Shown: one piece after another, positions 46,198-55,900 of the stretch
Layout: each line of letters begins with the position of its first letter
How positions within the stretch are numbered: the first letter of the stretch is position 1
Notes under the pieces: generated by a model
The model's input: the letters and a program-made list of their open reading frames with translations, nothing else
Told to the model about the DNA's origin: nothing
Database searches by the model: none
Program-made: the position numbers and the translations under genes
NCBI RefSeq assembly: GCF_000186865.1
Contig: NW_008705562.1
Span: forward strand, 1,539,372 to 1,603,371
Source: Aureococcus anophagefferens
Taxonomy: Eukaryota; Sar; Pelagophyceae; Pelagomonadales; Pelagomonadaceae
Direction of reading: 5' to 3'
DNA length: 64,000 bases

Positions 46198-49100
46198 ATG
46201 CACGCCTGCGACCGCGATGAGCTGCTGGAGCAAGCGCGGCAGGAGCTCGACGACGTGCAGGCGCCGCTCCTGGCCCAGATGGCGCGGGCCTCCGGGCCCG
46301 AGTTCCCCTGGCTGTTAGCGGCGTCGGGCCGCGACGACGACGCCGTGCGCCACGCGGAGCAGTGCTGCGCGCGGGCGGGCCTGCTGCGGGCGCCGGCGGA
46401 CCGCCTCGGCGCGGCGCTCGGCGCCGCGTGGCTCGTGAGCGCGCGCCTGCGGCGCGGCGAGGTCGCCGAGTGCCTGCCCGCGCTGCTCGCGGCGATGCGG
46501 GGGTTGCAGGCCGCGCTCGGCCCGCAGCACGCCTTCGTCGGCGCGCTCATGGCCGAGGGCGCGGCGGCCAAGTTCGACGCGAGCGCCGTCGGCGAGCGCG
46601 ACGCGACGACGCGGCCGCTGCTGAATGTGGCGCGCAACGTGTGGGACGCGCGGCAGGGAAACCGGCCGCGCGCGACCGACGACGGCGCGGGCGCGGCCTG
46701 GTGGCCCTTCCGGACGCCGCCGCCGGGGCGGGGCGTCGACGCCGACGACCGCGTGCTCGGCGAGGGCGGCGACGGGCGCCCGGGGCCCCTCGCGGCGGCC
46801 GCGCTCGCTTTGGGCTGCGGCCGGTTCCGCGAGAGCCTCGCCGAGGCCGGCGCGGCCGTCGAGGCCGGCGAGGGCGGCGCCGGCGACGCCTGGGCCGCCG
46901 TCGGCCGCGCGCTCGCGGCCATGGCGCGCTACCACGAGGCCGAGGAGGCCTTCGCGAACGCGGCGGTCGCGCGGCGGTCCGGGTCCGGCGACGACCAGGG
47001 CAGGACAAGAGTGATTCAACGTCGCTTCAACGTGAGTGTTCCGCGCGCGCGCGTTCTAGAAAAAGCATCCACGCTTCGAGACCGTTCCGAGAGATGATCG
47101 CTCGTCCAAAAATCAGCCGAAACGAGTGGAAACCGGCCGAGAGAGGAGCCTTTGAAGTTGGGAATTTGGCACTCTTGTCCTGCCCAGGCGACGACGAGCC
47201 GGAGCGCGCGGACGGCGCGGCGCGCGTGCGGTCCGGCTCCGGCGCCGCGCGCGGCGGCCTACCGCGGCCCTGGGCCCGGCCGCCGCGCCAGATGCTCCGG
47301 GGCGTCGCCTGGCAGGCGCGCGCGGCCGCGGCGCTCGCCGCGCCGCGGCGCGCGTTCGAGCGGATCGCGCGCGGCCGCGAGCTCCGGGCCGCCTACGACG
47401 CCGCCATCGCGTCGACGTGCGCGGAGGAGCGCGTCGTCTACGTGGGCGTGGGCAGCGGCCTCGAGCTCGCCGCGTGCTGCGCGGCGGCGGCGCCGCCCGT
47501 CGTCGTCGCGACGCGCTTCGGCGCCGCGGCGGACCTCGTGGCCGCCTGCGTCGCCCGGCGCGTCGCGCGGCGAAGGTTGGGCGTCGCCGACGACGACGAC
47601 GACGCCGGCGAGCCCTTCGACGTCCTCTCCGCGTCCGCGGAGGCCGCGGCGCGCGCGCCGGACGGCGCGGGCCGCGCGCCCGCGCGCGTCGCGGTGGTGG
47701 ACCCGGATTTTGTCGGCGGCGCCCTCGTGAACCGGCGCCTCGTCTTCGCGCTGCGGGCGCTGCGCCGGGCGGGGCTCGTCGACGAGGATCACGTCACTAT
47801 TCCGCCGAAGCTGAGGCTGTGCGCGGCGCTCGTGCTTTTAAAGGGCAGCCGGCCCGTGGACTGCGGCGACGACGAGCCCATCACGCTCGACGCCTTCGAC
47901 GCGGCCGTGCGCGCGGGCTTCGACGACGGCGGGGGCGCGCGCCGGGCCGCGGAGCGCGACCTCGGGCCCGCTTTTGACGCGGGCGCGGTGGCCTTCGCGT
48001 CGGCGGCGACGGTCGTCTTCGAGCTCGACGACCTGGCGCTGGCCAGCGGCCGCGGCCGAGCGACGCTCGCCTTCGCGGGCGACTTCGACGCCGCGCGCGA
48101 CTACGCCGTCGTCTGCTGGCCCGAGGCGGGCTTCGAGCGTTTTTTAGCGGAGCCGAACTTCGACGCCGGCGGCCCGTTCCCGCACGCGTGGCAGCTCCTG
48201 CCCCGGGGCGGCGACGTGACCACGATCGAGGCGGCCTGGGACGGCGCCGCCGTGCGCTTCGCGCCCCGGCGCGCGCCGGCCGCGCCCGCGCGCGCGTCGC
48301 CGCCGCTCGTCGTTCCGGCGTGGCACGCGGCCATGGTCCGCGACGGCCCGCGGAACGCGGCCTTCCGCGAGGCCATCGCGCGGGTTGTGCCCGCGGCGGT
48401 GATCCGCGCCCACGCCCAGCGGCGGCGCGCTCTCGTGGTGGACTACGGCGCGGGCACGGGGTTATTGTCGCTCATGGCGGCGAAGGCGGCGCGGTCCGCG
48501 ACGCCGGACATCGCCGCGCCGCGCATCCTGGGCGTCGAGAAGGACGCGGACCTCGCGGCCGTCGCCGAGCGCGTGATCCTGGACAACGGCGAGCGCGTCG
48601 AGGTGGTGGTCGGCGACGCGGGCGAGCTCGGCGCGGGGCTTCCTTTAGACGAGCGCGCGGACGCGCTGCTCGTCGAGATGTTCGACTGCGGCGGCCTCGG
48701 CGAGCGCGTGCTCCACTTCGTGGGCCAGGCCTGGCGCCACGCGCTCCGGCCCGACGCCGAGGTCGTCCCGCGGAGGTGCGCGGTCCGCGCGTGCCTCGTC
48801 GCGCTCGCCGACGACGACGCCGCCGCGCCCTGGCTCCCCTACGGCCACGACCCGGGGAGCTGCGTCTACCGGCCGGAGACGGTCGTCGAGGGCGGCGCCT
48901 GGGTCGCGCTGACGGCGCCCGCGACGGTCGCGGCCTTCGACCTCGGGGACCGCGCGGCGTTCGTCGGCGACGACTCGCCGGAGCGCGGCGGCGCGGCGTC
49001 CGTGGCCTGGACGGCGACGAGGAGCGGCGTCGTCGCCGGCGTGCTCTCCTGGTTCGTCCTCGACTGCGACGACGAGTCGTCGCTGACGACGCTGCCGCCC

Positions 49101-49741
49101 GCGCTCGGGTTCCCCGCGGACGCCGCGCGGACGGCGGCGCACTGGCCCGCGGCGCTCCAGCCCCTGGACCGCCGGCGCCTCGCCGTCGGCGAGGCCGCGG
49201 CCCTCGCGGCGACGCACCGCGGCACGCGCGTCGCCTTCGCCTGGGCCCGGGACCCGCGGCCGGCGCCCGCGGACGACCTCTGGCGCGTGCTCAACAGGGC
49301 AGGAAAAGGGTGATTCAACGTCGCTTCAACGTGAGTGTTCCGCGCGCGCGCGTTTCGAAATCAGCACCCACGCTTCGAGGGCGCTCCGAGAGATGATCGC
49401 TCGTCCCAAAATCAGCCGAAACGAGCGGAAAACGACCGAGATAGGAGCCTTTGAAGTTGGGAATGTCGCACCCTTTTCCTGCCCAGGTGCTCAAGGCGCG
49501 GAACGCCGCGCGCGTCCGCGAGCTCCTCCACGCGGCGGGGACGCCGTCGCCGCGCATGCTCCCGACGGCCGACGCCATCTTCGCGTTGGCGCGCGACCCG
49601 GACCTCGAGCGCGTCGCCTTCGAGGACGCCGCGGCGCTCGCGAGCGCGCTCGTCCGCGCGGGCGCGGCCTGGCCCGTCTTCCCCAAGGGGGGGCTCGCGC
49701 CGGGCGCGGGGAACGACGCGAACCCGTGCGCGTGCTTCTAA
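46198..49741 (+). CDS. Tandem protein arginine methyltransferase (PRMT7/9-like) with N-terminal TPR-like region
   Basis: Three exons (46198-46987, 47188-49286, 49487-49741) total 3,144 nt and encode 1,047 residues. Residues ~1-260 are helical and TPR-like (AAVGRALAAMARYHEAEEAF). Two methyltransferase modules follow. Module 1 (from about residue 345, RVVYVGVGSGLELAACCA) has a degenerate motif I, and where the double-E loop should be it reads VAVVDPDFVGGALVN. Module 2 (from about 680) has an intact motif I (LVVDYGAGTGLLSLMAAKA), acidic VEKDADLAAVAE, and double-E VEMFDCGGLGE. A HWPAALQPL at the end resembles the THW loop. Introners D (GC-AG) and E (GT-AG) are the two introns. It would methylate protein arginine. 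The family is clear; PRMT9 versus PRMT7 is not settled. Confidence 0.83.
46996..47187 (+). mobile_element. Introner D (family 1), GC-AG intron of the PRMT gene
   Basis: A 192-bp element flanked by GCGACGAC (46988-46995 and 47188-47195). Predicted intron 46988-47187 uses GC of the duplication as donor and AG of the element as acceptor, phase 1, restoring SGSGDDEPERAD. A nearby GT (46983) would break the frame. The ends read CAGGGCAGGACAAGAG and CTCTTGTCCTGCCCAG. Confidence 0.93.
49295..49486 (+). mobile_element. Introner E (family 1), intron near the 3' end of the PRMT gene
   Basis: A 192-bp element flanked by GTGCTCAA (49287-49294 and 49487-49494). Predicted intron 49287-49486, GT-AG, phase 0, restoring DDLWRVLKARNAARV. 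Retention would truncate the protein eight codons after the exon end. Confidence 0.94.
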
Positions 49742-49761
49742 TCCCATCGTAGGACCACGCG

Positions 49762-51774
49762 CTACCGAACGACCATGGACAAGGTCCGCTCGTGGTCCTT
49801 GTCGCCGAGGAGGTGCGCGATGAGGACGTCGTCGTAGCGGCGCGCGGCCGCGCGGGACAGCTCCGCGCAGAGGCGCTCCATCTTGCGGTCGGGCACGCGG
49901 CCGCCGAAGCGGAGTCGCGCGAGGATCCGGGCGCCGCTCGCGGGCTCGCGCGCCGCGCGCCAGGCGTCGACGCAGGGCAGCGCGTCGCCGTGGACGCGGA
50001 GGCAGGCGAGGACGGCGCGCGCCGTGACCGCGGGCTTCGAAAAGGTCCAGCGGCCGTCGCGGGCCGCCGTCGCGACGGTCGCGGCGCCGCCGACGAGGGC
50101 GGCGTAGGCCCCGGCCGTCGCGGCGTCGTCCGCGACGACGACCGCGCCCGAGAGGTCCGCGCCGAGGCGCTCGGCGCACTCGCCGACGAAGAGCGCGCGC
50201 GGGTCCGGCCGGTCCGCCGCCGTCGCGGCCGCGCGCCACGCGCTCGGGTCCCAGGCGGCGACCGGCAGCCGCGAGTACAGGATCGTCGGCGGCGACCCGC
50301 GGGCGTCGCAGGACACGACGGAGAGCACGCTCGCGTGGCCCGTCGTCGCGACGGCCGCGCCGGCGTCGGCGCACGCGACGACCGCGGCGCGCTCCGTGGA
50401 CCGCGGCCAGCCGAAGACTCGCGCGGGCCCCTCGGCGCCGGCGGCGGCGGCGGCGGCGTCGAGCGTCTCGGCGCGGTGGGCAAAAGGCAAAATCATGTCG
50501 ACGCCGGCGGCCGCGAGCCGCGCGTCGCCCGCGAGGCGCGTCGCAAGGGTCGCGGCGCACGAATCGCCGCACACGACGACGAGCGGCTCCGAGGAGCGGT
50601 CGTCGCAGCGGACGTGCGCGACCCAGGCCGCGGCGGCGCCGTGGCGGCGGCCCTCGAGCACGTACTCGGCGACGCGCCGCGGCAGGTCCGAGCCGCGCGC
50701 GCGGTTGACGTGGAGCGCGCAGCCGTTCGCGGGAAAGCCGTCGTCGAGGACGAGCCGCGGGCCCGCCGCCGGCCGCGGCGCTCGCGCCGGTCCCGGCGTC
50801 GCGACGAGCGCGAGGTTGTCGGGCGTCACCGAAGACGGCGCGTACTCGACGACCTCGACGGCGAAGCCCCGCGCCCGGAGAAAGGCCGCGCGGCCCTCCT
50901 CGATCGCGCGCCGAGCCAGGAGCCCCGCGCGCCAGCACAGCTCGCCGTCGACGGCCAACCGCGGCGCGTCCTCGACGCGCGCGTGCTTGCTCGCGAGGAC
51001 GAGGTCGAGGAGGACGCGAAAGTCGGCCTCGTCGAGGCCGTGCGCCGCGAACCAGTCGCGGCCGGCGTAGGTCTCCCACGTGATTTGCGGGTGGCAGCAC
51101 GGCGCCAACACGAGCGGCAGCGTCGACCGCGCCGCCGCCTTCACCGCGAAGTCGCTCGCGGCGCCGCAGAAATGCTTGCCCAGGAGCACGGGGTCGCCGT
51201 CCACGCCCGCGAGCGCGTCGCGCAGGTCGCAGGTCGCCAGGTCCGCGACGACGCGGACGCCGTCGCCGTCGTAGTTCCCCGCGCACGCGCGCCGGTCGAG
51301 CGCCACCGGCGGCAGGGCCACGAGGCCCACGGCGCGCAGCGCCGCGCCGAGGAGACCCTTGCCCGCGCCGAGCTCGACGATCCGCGCCCGCGGGCCCAAT
51401 AGACCGCGGCCCTCGAGGAGCCGCGCGAGCGACTCGATCTGCAGCTGGTGCGTCGCGCGCTTGCTCGCCTGCCACGTCTTGCGCCGGCCGCCGACGAGCG
51501 CGTCGAAGCATTTCGCGACGTCGGCCCGCGGCGCAATCTCGCGCGAGGGAGCGGTCAGCGGCAGCGCGTCGAGCGCGTCGAGCAGTCGCTGCGGTATGCT
51601 GATCGTCGGACCGGCTCCGGTCGCCGTCGCCGCCGCCGCGCGCGCCGCCGCCTTTTGCTCGCGCTTGCGCAGCCGCCGCGCTTCGAGCACGGCGGCGCGG
51701 TCGGCGTCGACGGCTGCGACCTCGAGCGATTGTGCGAGCGCTGCGACTGCATGGCTTGCCTCGAGAGCTGCCAT
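49762..51774 (-). CDS. TRM13: TRM13-type tRNA 2'-O-methyltransferase with a long C-terminal extension
   Basis: A 670-residue protein. Residues ~110-330 match the TRM13 family, which methylates the 2'-OH of nucleotide 4 in tRNA. Landmarks are the AdoMet motif RIVELGAGKGLLGAALRAVG, ALDRRACAGNYDGDG, VLLGKHFCGAASDFAVKA and the characteristic APCCHPQITWETYAGRDW. The N-terminal CCCH/CHHC zinc fingers of animal and yeast TRM13 are missing; instead there is a helical segment (VLEARRLRKREQKAAARA). The last ~320 residues (from about PRLVLDDGFPANGCALHVN to ERTLSMVVR) are not part of TRM13 and include GDSCAATLATRLAGDARLA and KMERLCAELSRAAARRYDD. I do not recognise this part. The frame is intact. Confidence 0.82.
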   Translation of the reverse strand: MAALEASHAVAALAQSLEVAAVDADRAAVLEARRLRKREQKAAARAAAATATGAGPTISIPQRLLDALDALPLTAPSREIAPRADVAKCFDALVGGRRKTWQASKRATHQLQIESLARLLEGRGLLGPRARIVELGAGKGLLGAALRAVGLVALPPVALDRRACAGNYDGDGVRVVADLATCDLRDALAGVDGDPVLLGKHFCGAASDFAVKAAARSTLPLVLAPCCHPQITWETYAGRDWFAAHGLDEADFRVLLDLVLASKHARVEDAPRLAVDGELCWRAGLLARRAIEEGRAAFLRARGFAVEVVEYAPSSVTPDNLALVATPGPARAPRPAAGPRLVLDDGFPANGCALHVNRARGSDLPRRVAEYVLEGRRHGAAAAWVAHVRCDDRSSEPLVVVCGDSCAATLATRLAGDARLAAAGVDMILPFAHRAETLDAAAAAAGAEGPARVFGWPRSTERAAVVACADAGAAVATTGHASVLSVVSCDARGSPPTILYSRLPVAAWDPSAWRAAATAADRPDPRALFVGECAERLGADLSGAVVVADDAATAGAYAALVGGAATVATAARDGRWTFSKPAVTARAVLACLRVHGDALPCVDAWRAAREPASGARILARLRFGGRVPDRKMERLCAELSRAAARRYDDVLIAHLLGDKDHERTLSMVVR

Positions 51775-51901
51775 GACTCAATTTTGAGGTCTTGCTGCGG
51801 TCTCCAAGAGGGAAGGTGAAGATTTGATTGAGGGAAACGTTGTCCTAAAATCGACCCGGCTGCGATCTGGGCTGGCTCCGCAGCGTGTAGCCTCGCACGC
51901 G

Positions 51902-52900
51902 ATGAACAACTTAATCATAGTCGGGCTTCGCTCTCGCCCCGACCTCAACGGCCGCGAGGTCGTCGTCGTCGGCACGCAGGGCGCGCGTAAAAAGGTCCGC
52001 GTCGTCGACACGGGCGCCGTCGTCGCACTGAAAGCCGAGAATCTTTCGCCCAACGACGCGGCGCCCGGCTCGCGCTGTCATAAGGACATAACCTTCGTCA
52101 ACCGGAATGTTTCCATCTGCGACGGCTGCGGGAAGGCCTACTCGAAGACGGAGCTCAAGAACTGCGCGCGCTGCAAGACCCCCAAGTACTGTTCGCCGGC
52201 CTGTCAAAAACTCCACTGGCCCGAGCACAAGCTCGTGTGCGTGCAGATGGCGCACGCGCGCGATAAGGCGCGGCGGGCCGGTGTCGGCGGGGGCTGCGCC
52301 GACATGAACGCGCTTCGGGCCCATGACCGGCTCCTCGAGGGCAAGACGGAGTCGGCGAAGAAGTACGTCGCGAAGGCGCTCGCCGCGGACCCCGAGAACG
52401 CGGGGGCTCGCATCCAGCAAGCGATGATGCTGTGCATGGACGGCGACTACGACGGCGCCATCCCCATTATGGAGGCAGCGCTGCGCCAAGGCTTGCGGTC
52501 GAGCCATGGCGAGCAGGAGTACAACCTCGGCAAGGCCTACCACGAGCGCGACCGGCCCGGCGACCAGCGGCGCGCGATTGAGCACCTGCGCTGCGCCTGG
52601 GCCGTGAATCCGCGGGAATCGTCGACAGCCAATTTGATCGGCTCGTGCTACCAGGACATATACTCGAAGTCGTGCGCTGTTGCGGACCTCGACGAGGCCG
52701 AGCGCTGGTGCAAGCGCGCGTACGCGCTGGACAAGGACGACCCGCGTGCTCCCAGGGCCAGCGCCTTCAACCTCGCCTCGGTTTACCTCCTGAAGTGCGA
52801 CGCCGACGCCGCGATCCCGCTGCTCGAGGCTGTGCTCGCGACGAACCCGCAGGAGGTCCGGGCCAAGCGCCTCCTCGACCTGGCCCGGTCCATGATGTAA
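51902..52900 (+). CDS. MYND zinc-finger / TPR protein
   Basis: A 332-residue protein. Residues ~3-50 form a small beta domain (IIVGLRSRPDLNGREVVVVG). A MYND finger follows at about residues 72-115: CDGCGKAYSKTELKNCARCK, then YCSPACQKLHWPEHKLVC, with all Cys/His ligands present. The remainder is TPR-like (AKKYVAKALAADPENAGARI, AIPIMEAALRQGL, EAERWCKRAYALDKDDPRA). MYND fingers bind proline-rich partners, so an adaptor role is likely. Its codon use looks somewhat less GC-biased than that of neighbours. The start is the ATG at 51902; only a TTG lies upstream. Partner unknown. Confidence 0.85.
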   Translation: MNNLIIVGLRSRPDLNGREVVVVGTQGARKKVRVVDTGAVVALKAENLSPNDAAPGSRCHKDITFVNRNVSICDGCGKAYSKTELKNCARCKTPKYCSPACQKLHWPEHKLVCVQMAHARDKARRAGVGGGCADMNALRAHDRLLEGKTESAKKYVAKALAADPENAGARIQQAMMLCMDGDYDGAIPIMEAALRQGLRSSHGEQEYNLGKAYHERDRPGDQRRAIEHLRCAWAVNPRESSTANLIGSCYQDIYSKSCAVADLDEAERWCKRAYALDKDDPRAPRASAFNLASVYLLKCDADAAIPLLEAVLATNPQEVRAKRLLDLARSMM

Positions 52901-52964
52901 GCCTCGAAAAGGGACCCCCGCCTTACGCCGCGGGGAGGGAAAGGTTCGCAGCGCGCCCACTTCT

Positions 52965-55900
52965 CTATCCGGAGACGAGGCGGTGGGGCCACTTGGAGGC
53001 GCAGTTGAGCATGGTCTCGAGGGCCTCCTTCGCGTAGGCCGCGTCCGCCTTCGTCTTCGACTCGCCGCAGAGGAGGTCGTCGCCGTTGATGCCCTTGACG
53101 ACGAAGCAGAGCTCCTCCTTGGCGCCTGGGCAGCACAAGGGTGATTCAACGTCGCTTCAACGTGAGTGTTCCGCGCGCGCGCGTTCCGGAAAAAGCATCC
53201 ACGCTTCGAGACCGTTCCGAGAGATGATCGCTCGTCCAAAAATCAGCCGAAACGAGTGGAAAACGGCCGAGAAAGGAGCCTTTGAAGTTGGGAATTTCGC
53301 TCTCTTGTCCTGCCCTGCTTGGCGCCCGGCTTGAGCTTCTTCGAGAGTAGGCTTTTTTGCATGTGGCCCTGGCCGTTGCCGAGCTCCGCGCGGCGGATCT
53401 TCGCGAGCGGCAGCCGCGTCGCGATGGCCCCCGTGCCGCGGACCTCGCGCGTGAGGACGCTGTCGAAGGCCTCGCCGACGAGGAGCTTGCGGGACACGGC
53501 CTTGCCGTCCTTCCACTCCTTGAAGATGATGCCGTTCTTGAGCGACTCGCGGAACTTCTTGAGCGGGTCCTCCGTGGGCTCGACGTCGACGTCCTTGACC
53601 TTCAGGCGCTCCGTCTTGAGCTTCGACGCGTCCATGTCGTCGCCGAGGCGCGCGAAGAGGGCCGCGCGGTTCGTGCGGCCCTTCTCCTTCTGGGCGAGCA
53701 TGGCCTGGATGGACAGCAAAGCCGTCTGGCCGCACTGGACGACGGCCGGGTCGTGGCTCCACTTGTCGATGCACGACTTGAGCAGGCCCTCGCCGTCGCG
53801 CTCCAACACCACGGCCGCGTACTCCATGTCCGCGGACACGAGGTTGTCCAGCGTCGTGATGGTCTTGATGATGAGCTCCGGGTCGTCGTCGAAGGTCTCC
53901 ATCGTGTTGAGCAGCACCTTAATGCCGCCCGCGGACACGAGCGCGCGATTGTTGGCCGGCACGAACGCGAGCTGGCCCAGGAGCTCAAAAATCAACTTGA
54001 GCACGTCCGCGTCCTCGACGAAGGACGACGTCGCCCGCATGACGTGGGACATGCCGTCCTCCGCCGTCGCCTTGGACAGCTCGTCGTCCGCCGCGAGGCG
54101 CACGAGCGTGATGAGCACGAACTTGACGACCTCCGCGTTGCCGTCGTAGACGTCCAGCAGCTCGAAGACGACCTTGAGGTGGCTCTTATCCAGAAAAACG
54201 CGCGCGTTCTCCGGCACGGTGACCAGGTTCGACAGCGACAGCATGCAGTCGACGACGAACTCCTCGTCGTTCGCGTGCGCGGCGAGCGCCGAGAGCAGCG
54301 CGGCCGTCGTGCCGATGGCCGTGAGCCGCTCCACGGAGAACTCGTTGTAGGTCAAGACCGAGATGAGCTTCACGCACTGCTGGAGCAGGCCCGCGTTGAA
54401 GTCGTACTGGCGGATGCAGTCGAGCGTCATCTCGCAGATGCCGCCGTCCGTGACGACGCGCGCGGCCCGCTCGTCGTTGCCGATGTTGTAGAGCGCGTCG
54501 AAGCAGGCCGTCAGCAGGGTCGCGTCGTTGGCCGACGCGTGCTCCGCGAGCACCTTCTTGATCGCGCCGATCGCGCCGCCGTCGATGAGGTACGTCGTCG
54601 CCTGCTCGTCCATGTCGTCGTCCTCCGTCGCGCCAAAGTTGGAGAAGAGCTCCACGGCCGTCCGCAACACCTTGGAGTCGTCCATGTGGACGTCCATGCC
54701 CGCGACGACGAGGGGCACGGAGCCCGCGGCCGTCATCGTCAAGATGCACGCGTCGACGATGGACATGTTGCCCATGCAGCGCATCGTCTTCGTGAAGAAG
54801 GACGCCTCCGCCGCGTAGAGCTTGAGCGCCTCGACGAACTCGGGCGTGAGCTGGTCGCAGACGTAGGCCTTCTGCTCCTCGTTCTCCGTCAAGAGCGACG
54901 AGCACGTGAAGACGGCGATCTCGACGAGCTTCGCGTCCAAAATGTGCTGCTGGAGGGCCCACTTGAGCGTGTAGGGCACGTTGACCTCCATCTCGTAGCC
55001 GATGACCTCGTCGTTGTTGAACGCGAGGTGGCCTAAAATCGTCAGGCAGCGCAATACTAAAACGCCGTTGGCCATGTGGTCCAGCGCCGTCTGGTTCAGC
55101 ACGGCGACGTACTCCCGGAGCCCGAGGCGCGCCTTCATCTTGTCGAGCTGGGCGAGGTTGCCCAACAGCTCCGACGCGTCCATCAAAACGGCCTCGTCGC
55201 CGCCGCAGTGCTCGAGCGCCGCGACGAGGTTCTCGAGGCCCGCCATGTCCGCGAGGTGGTCCAGCGCGCCCGCGTCCCTCCCCATGGCCGCGAGGATGTG
55301 GGCCACGCGGCCGAGCACGCCCGCGTCGCGCGAGTGCGTCGCGAGGCAGCCCACGAGGCCCGCCATGGACGACGGGTCGATGCCGCTGAGGTCGCCGTCG
55401 AGCTGGTCCACGAGGCCCACGAGGTCGCCGAGCTCCTGCATGAAGGCGAAGTGGGCCTGGGGCTGCTCCCAGGCCGACTCCTGACTCGCCCCGTTGAAGA
55501 AGTAGGCGCCGTCCGCGGACGCGATGCACTGCCAGTCCGCGGCCGCCGCGTGGAACCCCGCGAGGCCGTTGAGCCGCTCCTCGAGCTGCTCCTCGGCGCC
55601 GCCGGCGAAGGCCGCCGTGAGCTTGGCCAGCAGCGCCGCCCCGGTCTCCTGGATGTAGGCCGACTTCGGGTGGAAGCGCACCGTGTCCGTGACCAATCGG
55701 ATCGCCTCCTTGCTCAGCTTCATCGCCTCGACGCCGAGCGTGTCCGCCATGCCGTTTAAAGCGTACAAATCGTTCTGCACGAAGGGCTCCTCGCCGCGGC
55801 GCAGCTTCGATTTTAAAGCATTCACCATGGCTTTCGGTAGATCGTAGTGGACGAGGCCGTTGTTCGCGTCCGCGTCGCCGTGCGCGACGGCCTTGGCGAT

